NCBI GenBank assembly: GCA_017992655.1
Contig: JAGOOF010000009.1
Location: 1 to 14,498 of the forward strand
Direction of reading: 5' to 3'
Source: Patescibacteria group bacterium
Lineage (GTDB): Bacteria; Patescibacteriota; UBA1384
DNA: 14,498 nt
Positions 1 to 8,873 of the stretch are shown piece after piece. Position 1 is the stretch's first letter, and every line of letters begins with the position of its first letter. The notes under the pieces are model-generated. The model saw nothing but the letters and a program-made list of their open reading frames with translations. It ran no database searches and was not told the origin of the DNA. A program made the position numbers and the translations under genes.

Positions 1-3000
1 AGGACATTTGTTGTTTCCTGAAAACTTGCCGCAGAAAGGAAACTTTCTGTTTTAAGCGCTACTCTAGTGATACCAAGTGCAACATCGTGTGCGAGCGCTT
101 GCTTTCCTCCGGTCTTGCGCACGTCATTGTTGATTTGTTCCAAGCGTGTCCTGTCGACTAATTGTCCTGGCACTAATTCTGTGGAGCCTTCATCTACAAC
201 CTGAACCTTGCTAAACATTTGACGAACAATAAGCTCGACGTGCTTGTCGTTTATCTCTTGTCCCTGGCTAACATATATTTTATTTACTTCACCGATAATA
301 TAATCTTGCGTAACTTTAGCTCCACGCAATCGCAGTGACTGGTTTAAGTCTAAGTGTCCTTCTGTTAAAGGTTGTCCTGCTTCGACTTTGTCACCTTTCT
401 CTATGAGTAAGCGTGCACCTTGTGGTACGTCATACTCTTGGCAAATTACATCGGAAGAAGAAACGGTAATAACTGTGCCATTAATCTTTGTTAGTCCCTC
501 GATTGTTGCGCGCAACGCTCTTTTGCCCTCAGCCGTTGCGACCACTTGTCGTGGCTTAACATAGTCTCCGTTTTCTATCTCTAGCTTATACTCCTTCGGC
601 AACGCGATCTCCTCGCTTGCTTTTTGGCTTGAAATAACACGAATTATTTTCTTACCACGAGTAGTTGCAACGTCAGCTGTACCGGATATCTCGCTTACTA
701 CTGCTGGTGTACGGGGGGCACGTGCTTCAAACACTTCTTCTACACGAGGAAGACCAGAGGTAATATCTACTCCTGTAACTCCTCCTAAGTGGAATGTTTT
801 CATTGTTAGCTGTGTTCCTGGCTCACCGATTGCTTGTGCAGCAATAATTCCGACTGTAGTGCCGTGCTTCACAAGTTCTCCGGTTGCCATGTCGTTGCTA
901 TAACACGCGGCGCAAATTCCGCGAGGAGCGCGACAATGGATAACACTTCGTACGTTAATATCTCTAATGTTTTTGTTTTCAGCAAGTTCTTGTGCTTTAT
1001 TGGTGCTAATAATTTCTCCCTTTTTTAGCAGGGTCTTACCAGCAACAGTAACAGCTTTAGCGGCAGTTCTTCCAACCATTTTATCGGCAAATATTTTTGT
1101 GTCGTTATCGTTTTTAGTTATAACCATAAATTCTGTGGTACCACAATCATCTTCACTCACCACAATATCTTGTGTTACATCAACTAGCCTTCGTGTCAAA
1201 TAACCAGCGTCAGAGGTACGAAGAGCTGTGTCCGATTTACCTTTACGGGATCCATGGGTTGAGTTGAAGTATTCTAATACTGTTAAACCTTCTTTGTAGT
1301 TGCTTTTAATTGGTAGTTCAATAATCTTACCTGCTGGGTTAACCACGTTACCTTTCATTCCCGACATCTGTAGAAGCTGGGTAACTGAACCGCGAGCACC
1401 GGAGCTTACCATCGTCCATACCGGGCTTTGCTTGTCGAAGCCTTCAATCATTGCTTTCTCAATTTTATCCTTGGTATCAAGCCAAACTTCAACTACTTTA
1501 ACTCTTCTTTCTTCAGCGGTAATCAAACCTTGGCGATATTGTGTGTTTATTTTAGAAACCTTCTCCTCTGCTTCTTTCATGAGTGTCGGTTTGCTTGCTG
1601 GAGTGTAAATATCAGCCATTGATATCGTTGTGCCGCTTAAGGTTGCATAGCGAAAGCCAAGCTGATTGATACGGTCGACTAGCAGAGCAGTCTCGTCGCC
1701 ACCCTCTGTTTTAAAGACAAGGGCAACAACTTTTTTTAGAGCAGATGAATCAAAAGCAATATTATGGTAGCCAACATTGTCAGGAAGAATATTATTAAAC
1801 AATATTCTTCCCACGCTTGTAGCAATAAGTTTTTGTTTCCCTATTTGCTGTGGCTCGTTATCACTTTTTTCGATATTATCGCTGATACGAACTAAAACCT
1901 TTGAGCGCAGGCCTATATTGCCTTGTTGATGGCTCATGATCGCTTCGTTTTTTGAGCCGAAGATTTTTACTGGTGCACTGTCGTTGATTTCCAGGGTCGT
2001 AAGGTAATAGCATCCAAGAACAATATCAAGACGAGGAGAGATTACCGGCTCGCCAGAGGCAGGCTTGAGAAGGTTCTTTGCGGAGAGCATAATGTTTTTC
2101 GCCTCCTCTCGTGCCTGGATAGACAAGGGGACATGAACCGCCATCTGGTCGCCGTCAAAGTCTGCATTGAATGCGTAGCAAACAGAAGGATGAACTTGGA
2201 TTGCCTTTCCTTCGATCAGCACGGGCTGAAAAGCTTGTATGCCAAGGCGGTGAAGGGTTGGGGCGCGGTTAAGCATGACGTGGTATTCGCTTGTGACTTG
2301 CTCTAGAATATCCCAAATGACCGGCTCTCGCCTTTCAATCATGCGACTAGCATTTTTTACGTTGTGAACATAGCCGTCGTTAATGAGCTTGCTAATAACA
2401 AACGTCTTGAAAAGCTCAACGGCCATAACTTTTGGCAAACCGCATTGGTGTAGTTTGAGCTTGGGCCCAATCACAATTACGGAACGGCCAGAGTAATCCA
2501 CTCTCTTACCAAGAAGGTTTTGTCGGAAACGACCTTGCTTGCCACGAAGAATGTCGCTTAATGAACGTAGCTTTCTTGCTATCCCGATTGTCGCCGCCCT
2601 TCCTCGACGGGCAGAATTATCGATAAGAGCATCTACTGCCTCTTGGAGCATACGCTTTTCGTTGCGACATATGACTTCTGGGGCCCCTTGTTTTATTAAC
2701 CTCTTGAGGCGGTTGTTACGGTTGAGAACACGGCGATAAAGATCGTTTAAGTCAGAGGTTGCAAAACGGCCACCATCAAGCTGGACCATTGGCCGTAAAT
2801 CAGGAGGAATGACGGGCAGCCTCTGCATAACAAGCCAATGAGGTTTTATTTTTGCTTTTTTCATATCGGACAAAAGCCTCAAACGGCGAATGTGCTTGCG
2901 GCGGTATGCGTCGCTAATAGTATCAACTTTTTCTGAAAGGTCCTTAATTAACGCATCTAAATCTACTTTTTCCAGCAAGGCGAGGATTGCTTCCGCCCCA

Positions 3001-3686
3001 ATGCCAACCTTAACAACTTGGCCATATTTAAGTGATAGCTCGTGGTATTGTGTCTCGGAAATTATCTTTCCTACGCAAAGAGCATTAAGCTCAGTTTTGC
3101 TCGCTTTATAGATTGCCTCTGCTTTTGTAAGAGCGGTAATATTGTCCGCGAGATCCTTGCGCGCGCGGATTGCACTGTATTCTGCTTCCAGTTGCTGTAA
3201 TGCTTCGGTTCTTACTGCATCGTCTACTTGTAAAACAACAAATGCAGCAAAATAAATCACTGATTCCAGGTCATCAACAGAAATATCTAAAACAGTAGAC
3301 AGGACGCTTGGTATGCCGTGAAGATACCAAATATGCATAACAGGTACCGCCAAATCAATGTGGCCCATTCTCTCTCTGCGCACAGCTGATCTTGTTACTT
3401 CCACGCCACAGCGATCACATACGATTCCTTTATAGCGTATTTTTTTGTATTTTCCGCAGTAGCACTCATAATCTTTTACTGGCCCAAAGATACGTTCGTC
3501 AAAGAGGCCGTCACGTTCTGGCTTTTGTGTCCGGTAATTAATTGTTTCAGGCTTTGTTACTTCCCCATATGACCATGCTAATATGTGTTCTGGGGAAGCA
3601 ACCGACAAACGAATACCGTTGAAATCAGTGGAAACAGTATCTTGGCCAACTTTCGTCATGTTTTTGCTCTTATATGTTTCGGCCAC
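1..3686 (-). CDS. rpoC: DNA-directed RNA polymerase subunit beta' (partial, C-terminus off the left edge)
   Basis: This is the largest catalytic subunit of RNA polymerase; it carries the active-site magnesium. 1228 codons are present. The N-terminal zinc site is C75-x-C77-x12-C90-x2-C93. The catalytic loop NADFDGDQMAVH is at residues 507-518 (2133-2168), with aspartates 509, 511 and 513. The second zinc site uses C848, C918, C925 and C928. The frame leaves the window in SFLSAASFQETTNV, a conserved motif near the end of beta', so probably under about 100 residues are missing. I chose a GTG start at 3684-3686: it lies two bases past the rpoB TGA and is preceded by AAGGAG inside the end of rpoB. 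Homology to other RpoC proteins begins a few residues later. No intein, split or large insertion is seen. It is co-transcribed and probably translationally coupled with rpoB. Confidence 0.98.
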   Translation of the reverse strand, partial: MAETYKSKNMTKVGQDTVSTDFNGIRLSVASPEHILAWSYGEVTKPETINYRTQKPERDGLFDERIFGPVKDYECYCGKYKKIRYKGIVCDRCGVEVTRSAVRRERMGHIDLAVPVMHIWYLHGIPSVLSTVLDISVDDLESVIYFAAFVVLQVDDAVRTEALQQLEAEYSAIRARKDLADNITALTKAEAIYKASKTELNALCVGKIISETQYHELSLKYGQVVKVGIGAEAILALLEKVDLDALIKDLSEKVDTISDAYRRKHIRRLRLLSDMKKAKIKPHWLVMQRLPVIPPDLRPMVQLDGGRFATSDLNDLYRRVLNRNNRLKRLIKQGAPEVICRNEKRMLQEAVDALIDNSARRGRAATIGIARKLRSLSDILRGKQGRFRQNLLGKRVDYSGRSVIVIGPKLKLHQCGLPKVMAVELFKTFVISKLINDGYVHNVKNASRMIERREPVIWDILEQVTSEYHVMLNRAPTLHRLGIQAFQPVLIEGKAIQVHPSVCYAFNADFDGDQMAVHVPLSIQAREEAKNIMLSAKNLLKPASGEPVISPRLDIVLGCYYLTTLEINDSAPVKIFGSKNEAIMSHQQGNIGLRSKVLVRISDNIEKSDNEPQQIGKQKLIATSVGRILFNNILPDNVGYHNIAFDSSALKKVVALVFKTEGGDETALLVDRINQLGFRYATLSGTTISMADIYTPASKPTLMKEAEEKVSKINTQYRQGLITAEERRVKVVEVWLDTKDKIEKAMIEGFDKQSPVWTMVSSGARGSVTQLLQMSGMKGNVVNPAGKIIELPIKSNYKEGLTVLEYFNSTHGSRKGKSDTALRTSDAGYLTRRLVDVTQDIVVSEDDCGTTEFMVITKNDNDTKIFADKMVGRTAAKAVTVAGKTLLKKGEIISTNKAQELAENKNIRDINVRSVIHCRAPRGICAACYSNDMATGELVKHGTTVGIIAAQAIGEPGTQLTMKTFHLGGVTGVDITSGLPRVEEVFEARAPRTPAVVSEISGTADVATTRGKKIIRVISSQKASEEIALPKEYKLEIENGDYVKPRQVVATAEGKRALRATIEGLTKINGTVITVSSSDVICQEYDVPQGARLLIEKGDKVEAGQPLTEGHLDLNQSLRLRGAKVTQDYIIGEVNKIYVSQGQEINDKHVELIVRQMFSKVQVVDEGSTELVPGQLVDRTRLEQINNDVRKTGGKQALAHDVALGITRVALKTESFLSAASFQETTNV

Positions 3687-3688
3687 GG

Positions 3689-6600
3689 TCACTCCTTTTC
3701 CTTGTTATCGCTATTTGGTAGCGGCCTATCAGGCAATGGACTTGGTTCGGTATTATTTGGCTCATTTTTGTCGTTTTGTTTTGTACCAAGCATCTCTACG
3801 TTTAGGCCAAGACTCTGTAGCTCCCTTACTAGCACCATAAACGAGGCGGGAATACTCGGTTTTTGAATAGGCTCATTTTTAATGATTGATTCATAGGCAC
3901 GTGAACGGCCTGCAACATCATCAGATTTAATGGTAAGCATCTCCTGTAATGTGTGTGACGCGCCGTAGGCCTCCAGTGCCCAAACTTCCATTTCACCGAA
4001 ACGCTGGCCACCGAACTGTGCTTTACCGCCGAGTGGTTGTTGTGTAACCATTGAGTAGGGACCAATTGAACGAGCGTGCATTTTGTCATCTACGAGGTGA
4101 AGTAGCTTCATAATATATATCGTGCCCACCGTTACACGGTTTGAAAATTTCTCGCCAGTGCGACCATCATAAAGTTCGGTCTTTCCGTCTTGTGCAAGGC
4201 CAGCTTTTTTGAGCTCTTCCATAACTTTTTCTAGCGCAATTCCCTCGAAAACCTTACTCGCTACTTTGTATCCCAGTTTACTCGCTGCAGCGCCAAGATG
4301 TGTTTCCATAATTTGTCCAAGGTTCATACGAGAAACAACGCCCAGCGGGTTTAGAATCATATCTACTGGAGTGCCGTCTGGTAAATACGGCATGTCCTCC
4401 TCTGGTACAATGGAGGAAATAACACCCTTGTTTCCATGCCGAGCCGCAAGTTTGTCTCCAACCGCCACTTTTCTTAATTGCGCTACAGAAATTTCTATCA
4501 TTTGATAAACACCTTCAGCCAGTTCGTCGCCTGCATCCCTGTTGAAGATTTTTACCTCTACTACTTTCCCCCTTTCGCCGTGAGGAAGGCGCAACGAAGT
4601 ATCTTTAACGTCTTTTGCCTTTTCTCCAAAAATTGCGCGTAAGAGTTTTTCTTCAGCAGTTAACTCTGTTTCTCCTTTTGGCGTGATCTTGCCTACTAAA
4701 ATATCACCTGCCGATACTTCTGCTCCGATGCGAACAACCCCTTGCTCATCAAGATGTGCAAGTGCATCCTCACCAACATTAGGAATATCTCTGGTAACAA
4801 CCTCGGGCCCTAATTTGGTATCGCGTATTTCAATAGAATATTTTTCAATATGGACAGATGTGTAGCGATCATCGCGAAGCAATCTTTGCGATAAAATGAT
4901 CGCATCTTCGTAGTTTAGACCGTCAAATGGCATAAAGGCAACCGTAATGTTTTGCCCAAGCGCAAGTTCACCCTCTTGAGAGCCATAGCTATCGGCAAGT
5001 AAATCACCTTTTTTAACGGTGTCTCCTGCTGTAACAGCTGGTCTTTGGTTAATACACGTGCCTTGATTGCTTCTTTCGAATTTCGCAAGTTTATGAACGA
5101 CTTCTTTGCTACCTGCACCACTGGGCTTAACAACAATTTCCGATGCGTCTACTCGGACAACCGTACCGTTAACACTCGCAGTTAAGACTTGTCCACTTGC
5201 TCTTACGGCGTCTGCCTCCACCCCTGTACCAACTACGGGCGATTGTGGTTTAACAAGCGGCACTGCCTGGCGTTCCATATTTGAACCCATGGAGGCACGG
5301 GTAGCATCGTCATGTTCCACAAAAGGAATACAAGAAGTAGTGATACTCACAATTTGTTTTGCGGAAACATCCATATATTGTATCTCGCTTGTTTTTTCAA
5401 CTGAGGGCTCTCCTCCCTTACGTACAACTGCCTGCGCTTCTGTGAAATAACCATCTTTGTCTATAGAAGTGGAGGCAGGAGCAATGACAGATGTTTCCTC
5501 TGTCATCGCATCCAGATAAACTACTTTTTTCGTTACTCTTGGTTTGCCACTAGAATTATCAACTACTAGGTAGGGTGATTCAATAAATCCATATTCATTA
5601 ATACGTGCGTAACTTGCTAAATAGCCTACTAAGCCGATATTCGGCCCTTCTGGCGTTTCGATGGGACAAATTCTTCCGTAGTGAGACTCGTGAACGTCAC
5701 GCACTTCGAAGCCTGCTCGCTCTCGCGAAAGACCGCCAGGTCCTGTAGCGGATAGTGTTCTTTTGTGTTCTAGCTCTGAGAGTGGGTTTGTCTGATTCAT
5801 GAATTGCGACATTTGGCTTGACGCAAAAAATTCTTGCAAAACAGCAGTAATAGGGCGGCTATTAATAAGCTGAGATGGTGTTATGTTTTCGCTTTCGATA
5901 ACGCTCATGCGATCTTTGATTATTCTTTCAACGCGAAGAAGGCCGACACGGAATCGCCCTTGCACTAATTCGCCAATTGCGCGAATACGCCTGTTTTTGA
6001 GGCTGTCAATATCGTCCGCTTTTGCCATTGGGTCGTTGTTAAGACGAATTAGTTCTTTAATAACGGCAATTACGTCGTCGACACGTAAGACGCGATTTTT
6101 TTGTGCGTCGCTTAGGTTGATGTCAAGGCGACGATTGATCTTGTAGCGTCCTACTTTACCTAAGTCGTAGCGTTTGAAATTAAAAAATAGATTTTCCAGA
6201 AAAATTTTTGCGGTTTCTGGTGTTACTAAATCTCCAGGGCGGATGCGTTTGTAAACTTCGACAAGAGCATCTTCCTGAGTTTTAGTGGTATCTTTTGCGA
6301 GTGTGTTTTTAATATATGGATGGTCTATGTCATCATCAACGTCGCTAAATGTATCGATCATCTGTTTGTCTGTTACCATACCTAGCGCACGTAAAAAGGT
6401 AGTTACGGGAATACGTCTTTCGCGGTCAACTTTTACTGTAAGAATATCCTTACTCGAAGTCTCAAATTCAAGCCAAGCGCCACGGTGTGGAATAACTTTT
6501 GCGCCAAAAAGCTTACGCTCATTCGCACTCTCCGTAGTAACAAAAAGTACACCGTAGCTACGAACGATCTGGCTGACCACGACTCGCTCTACCCCGTTAA

Positions 6601-6964
6601 TTATGAAAGTGCCACGCTCAGTCATTAAGGGAAATTCTCCCAAAAAGACTTCTGCTTCTTTCTTCCTCCCTGTTTCTTTATTGTGAAGCATGACCTGGCA
6701 TTTCAAAGGAGCCTTGTAGGTAAGGTTTTTTGTCCTCGCCGTTTCTTCATCGTGCTTTGGTGTATCGAGGTAATATTTTCCGAACTCGAGTGAATATAAT
6801 TTTCCAGTAAAATCTTCAATTGGTGAAATTTCGTAAAGTAGTTCTTTAATTCCTTCTTCGAAAAGCCATTTATATGAATTAATCTGCACTTCAATAAGGT
6901 CGGGAATAGGAACATCAACTAGTTGTTTTGCGAAAGATATGCGAGCGGGCTTAGATGTAGCCAT
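3689..6964 (-). CDS. rpoB: DNA-directed RNA polymerase subunit beta
   Basis: This is the second large RNA polymerase subunit; with beta' it forms the catalytic cleft and the rifampicin-binding pocket. At 1091 residues it is shorter than the 1342-residue E. coli protein but complete. Family motifs appear in order: the N-terminal rifampicin-cluster segment VSQIVRSYG (130-138), the main rifampicin region (382-412), RPIC-type segment RICPIETPEGPNIGL (431-445), the DGLNYEDAIILS active-site segment, and GDKLAARHGNKG plus NPLGVVSRMN near the C-terminus. The last 30 or so residues are a Pro/Asn/charged tail that is probably disordered. The ATG at 6964 has AAAGGAG four bases upstream. The gene has its own promoter and leader and is followed by rpoC after two bases. 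Unlike in many bacteria, rplJ and rplL are not immediately upstream. Several rifampicin-pocket residues differ from E. coli (see findings). Confidence 0.98.
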   Translation of the reverse strand: MATSKPARISFAKQLVDVPIPDLIEVQINSYKWLFEEGIKELLYEISPIEDFTGKLYSLEFGKYYLDTPKHDEETARTKNLTYKAPLKCQVMLHNKETGRKKEAEVFLGEFPLMTERGTFIINGVERVVVSQIVRSYGVLFVTTESANERKLFGAKVIPHRGAWLEFETSSKDILTVKVDRERRIPVTTFLRALGMVTDKQMIDTFSDVDDDIDHPYIKNTLAKDTTKTQEDALVEVYKRIRPGDLVTPETAKIFLENLFFNFKRYDLGKVGRYKINRRLDINLSDAQKNRVLRVDDVIAVIKELIRLNNDPMAKADDIDSLKNRRIRAIGELVQGRFRVGLLRVERIIKDRMSVIESENITPSQLINSRPITAVLQEFFASSQMSQFMNQTNPLSELEHKRTLSATGPGGLSRERAGFEVRDVHESHYGRICPIETPEGPNIGLVGYLASYARINEYGFIESPYLVVDNSSGKPRVTKKVVYLDAMTEETSVIAPASTSIDKDGYFTEAQAVVRKGGEPSVEKTSEIQYMDVSAKQIVSITTSCIPFVEHDDATRASMGSNMERQAVPLVKPQSPVVGTGVEADAVRASGQVLTASVNGTVVRVDASEIVVKPSGAGSKEVVHKLAKFERSNQGTCINQRPAVTAGDTVKKGDLLADSYGSQEGELALGQNITVAFMPFDGLNYEDAIILSQRLLRDDRYTSVHIEKYSIEIRDTKLGPEVVTRDIPNVGEDALAHLDEQGVVRIGAEVSAGDILVGKITPKGETELTAEEKLLRAIFGEKAKDVKDTSLRLPHGERGKVVEVKIFNRDAGDELAEGVYQMIEISVAQLRKVAVGDKLAARHGNKGVISSIVPEEDMPYLPDGTPVDMILNPLGVVSRMNLGQIMETHLGAAASKLGYKVASKVFEGIALEKVMEELKKAGLAQDGKTELYDGRTGEKFSNRVTVGTIYIMKLLHLVDDKMHARSIGPYSMVTQQPLGGKAQFGGQRFGEMEVWALEAYGASHTLQEMLTIKSDDVAGRSRAYESIIKNEPIQKPSIPASFMVLVRELQSLGLNVEMLGTKQNDKNEPNNTEPSPLPDRPLPNSDNKEKE

Positions 6965-7000
6965 CTAACTCCTTTGCTTTAATGATATGCGCAATAAAAC

Positions 7001-7026
7001 AACGCCACAACACGAGGCAAGGCGTT
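7001..7026 (-). terminator. Hairpin in the rpoB leader, possible attenuator
   Basis: AACGCC and GGCGTT form a 6-bp stem with a 14-base loop. On the minus strand GTTGTTTTATT follows, so the element resembles a weak intrinsic terminator between the rpoB promoter and its start codon. Attenuation ahead of rpoBC is known in E. coli, where it lies in the rplL-rpoB gap. The stem is short, so this assignment is tentative. Confidence 0.3.
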
Positions 7027-7027
7027 C

Positions 7028-7104
7028 ACCGTTTTTGCGCTTATTTTGGCTTATCCACTATTGATATTTTATCGGTCAGCCCAACTCACTCGAAACCGTT
7101 TTTG
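7028..7104 (-). repeat. 10-base direct repeat in the rpoB leader
   Basis: ACCGTTTTTG occurs on the plus strand at 7028-7037 and again at 7095-7104 (CAAAAACGGT in the transcript). Both copies fall in the leader between the rpoB promoter and ATG. The CGGT of either copy could pair with the ACCG of the transcript at 7073-7076. The role is unknown. Confidence 0.5.
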
Positions 7105-7116
7105 ATTATTGTTTGT

Positions 7117-7145
7117 ATTTTAGCAAATTAAAAATCGCTTGTCAA
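7117..7145 (-). promoter_or_regulatory. Promoter for rpoB-rpoC
   Basis: On the minus strand a perfect TTGACA (-35, 7140-7145) is followed by a 17-base spacer and TAAAAT (-10, 7117-7122), with TGC just before the -10 as in extended -10 promoters. Transcription would start near 7110, giving a leader of about 145 bases. The -35 begins 5 bases past the rpmA stop codon. No terminator separates the two, so readthrough from the upstream cluster probably adds to rpoBC expression. Confidence 0.85.
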
Positions 7146-7150
7146 CATTA

Positions 7151-7423
7151 CTATTGAATCGCAACATAAACCTGTTTTTTAAGACGGCCTGTGAATAACG
7201 TGGCCTTTCTGTGTTCAAACTTTACCTTGCCTTTTGCGTCGGCCACTATTGAATCATCTTTTGTTAAGATAGTGTTTGTTCCAGCACGATACTTGGTTCC
7301 TCTCTGGCGGATGATAATATCCCCAACATTAACTGTCTCGCCAGCAAATTTTTTAACGCCTAGGCGTTGTGCAGCAGAGTCGCGTCCGAGCTTGGATGTT
7401 CCTTTTGCTTTTGTGTGTGCCAT
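7151..7423 (-). CDS. rpmA: 50S ribosomal protein bL27
   Basis: bL27 is a large-subunit ribosomal protein whose basic N-terminal tail reaches toward the peptidyl-transferase centre. The 90 residues match the family throughout: the start MAHTKAKGTSKLGRDS, then AQRLGVKKFAGE and the signature IIRQRGTKYRAGTN (about 37-50). It starts directly with the mature tail and lacks the cleavable N-terminal extension of Firmicutes-type bL27. It lies 19 bases after the aspS stop and just before the rpoB promoter. The usual partner rplU (bL21) is not adjacent. The sequence before the ATG is AT-rich with no usable Shine-Dalgarno; the nearest purine run, AGG-TAG, overlaps the aspS stop about 20 bases away. Translation may depend on coupling or on an unstructured leader. 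Confidence 0.97.
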   Translation of the reverse strand: MAHTKAKGTSKLGRDSAAQRLGVKKFAGETVNVGDIIIRQRGTKYRAGTNTILTKDDSIVADAKGKVKFEHRKATLFTGRLKKQVYVAIQ

Positions 7424-7442
7424 AATAAATAAGATATAATAA

Positions 7443-8843
7443 CTACCTAATTCTATCTTTTTTTATTTTTTTGTCAATAGACTTAATCCCGAGTTCGTCA
7501 AGCTGTTCTTGGGCCACAATGCTTGGGGCGCTCATCATCAAATCTCTTCCGTCGCCAGTTTTAGGAAAGGCAATTACTTCTCTAATGTTTGGTTCATTTT
7601 GTAACAGCATAATTAGACGGTCGATGCCTGGTGCTATTCCTCCGTGTGGAGGCACACCGTAACGGAACGCTTCTAGAAGATGGCCAAACTGTTCATTAAC
7701 CTCTTCTTTTGTATGGCCAAGAATTTCAAAGACTCTTGCGAGGATTTCGGGGTTATGAGTTCTGATACTTCCTCCACCTACTTCATAGCCATTCAGGACA
7801 AAATCAAACTGTTTGGCCTTGATCTTCATGGTATCGTGCTTTAATTCTTCAATACCGTCAATTTTCGGCGCAGTGAAGGGGTGGTGTACGGCAGTAAGCT
7901 TACCAGTTTCTGTTTTTTCAAACATAGGAAAGTCTATCACGAAAGCGAACGCAAGCTCGTTAGGATCATTCTTATCTTTGCGCAAGTCCGGCTTGTCTGA
8001 GCCGTACTTTGCAATCGCTTCGTTATATGCGATACGCGGCCATTTGTTAAATGTAATGTGCTTTTGGGGAAAAACCTTTTTTACAAGCTCAGTAAACATA
8101 TTTTCGATCAGCTCAAGGATTTCTTCTTCATTTTCAACAAAGCTTAATTCAATATCAAGTTGTGTAAATTCTGCTTGCCTATCGCCACGGGTATCTTCGT
8201 CTCGAAAGCAACGGACAATTTGAAAATATTTTTCAAGGCCAGCTACCATTAATAGTTGCTTGTATTGCTGTGGCGATTGAGGAAGAGCGTAAAAATGTCC
8301 ACTTTGAAGGCGAGAGGGAACAAGATAGTCACGTGCTCCTTCAGGGGTAGATTTGCTCAAATAAGGCGTCTCTACTTCAGTAAAATCCAGCTTACACAAA
8401 TACTGTCTTAAGAATTGGATCATTTTTGCGCGCATGACAAGATTATTGCGCATTTTAGATCTTCTTAAGTCCAGATAACGGTATTTTAGGCGGACATCTT
8501 CTGCCACATCGCCTTTGTCTTTTTCTATTGCGAAAGGGAGGTCTTGCGCGAGTGATAATATATCAATTTTTTCTGCTTCTATTTCTACGCTCCCAGTAGG
8601 AGAGGTCTTATTCTGCAAGTGATTGGGTCTTTTTTTAACAGTCCCCGTTACGGTAATAACTGACTCTGTTTTAAGCTTATCAATGCTTTGTTCACTTAAC
8701 GCCACAACTTGGATGATACCTTTTTTGTCTCGCAGATCAATAAAAACAATTTTGCCGTGATTGCGTTTGGTTGCGACCCATCCGCTAAGCTGAACTTTTT
8801 CACCTACACATGTATTCGTTTCGATAGTATATGTTCTTTTCAT
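7443..8843 (-). CDS. aspS: Aspartyl-tRNA synthetase, compact form without the GAD insertion
   Basis: This class II synthetase charges tRNA-Asp with aspartate. An N-terminal OB-fold anticodon-binding domain (about 15-100) precedes the catalytic core. Visible motifs are YRYLDLRR (121-128), motif 2 with FRDEDTRGDRQAEFTQLD (213-230), GGGSIRTHN (356-364) and motif 3 GIAPGIDRL (402-410). The motif 2 wording is of the bacterial subtype, yet the protein has 466 residues against about 590 usually. The missing part is specific: KPDLR (284-288) is followed after about 12 residues by FVIDFPMFE (301-309), whereas bacterial enzymes carry the GAD domain between these blocks. Whether it also charges tRNA-Asn cannot be decided here. 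The ATG at 8843 follows the pseudouridine synthase gene by 29 bases, with only a weak AAGG two bases upstream. Confidence 0.96.
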   Translation of the reverse strand: MKRTYTIETNTCVGEKVQLSGWVATKRNHGKIVFIDLRDKKGIIQVVALSEQSIDKLKTESVITVTGTVKKRPNHLQNKTSPTGSVEIEAEKIDILSLAQDLPFAIEKDKGDVAEDVRLKYRYLDLRRSKMRNNLVMRAKMIQFLRQYLCKLDFTEVETPYLSKSTPEGARDYLVPSRLQSGHFYALPQSPQQYKQLLMVAGLEKYFQIVRCFRDEDTRGDRQAEFTQLDIELSFVENEEEILELIENMFTELVKKVFPQKHITFNKWPRIAYNEAIAKYGSDKPDLRKDKNDPNELAFAFVIDFPMFEKTETGKLTAVHHPFTAPKIDGIEELKHDTMKIKAKQFDFVLNGYEVGGGSIRTHNPEILARVFEILGHTKEEVNEQFGHLLEAFRYGVPPHGGIAPGIDRLIMLLQNEPNIREVIAFPKTGDGRDLMMSAPSIVAQEQLDELGIKSIDKKIKKDRIR

Positions 8844-8873
8844 TGCCTTATATATTATTCTAAAAAAATTTTA

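Noticed and set aside
3689..3691. Possible recoded TGA (glycine code used by some CPR lineages) at the end of rpoB
   Set aside because: The RpoB protein ends naturally here, rpoC starts two bases later with its own ribosome-binding site, and no conserved gene needs an internal TGA to be read through.
834..6557. Numerous plus-strand ORFs of 60-136 codons opposite rpoC, rpoB and aspS
   Set aside because: They are shadows of strongly conserved minus-strand genes, with no motifs, ribosome-binding sites or spacing typical of genes.
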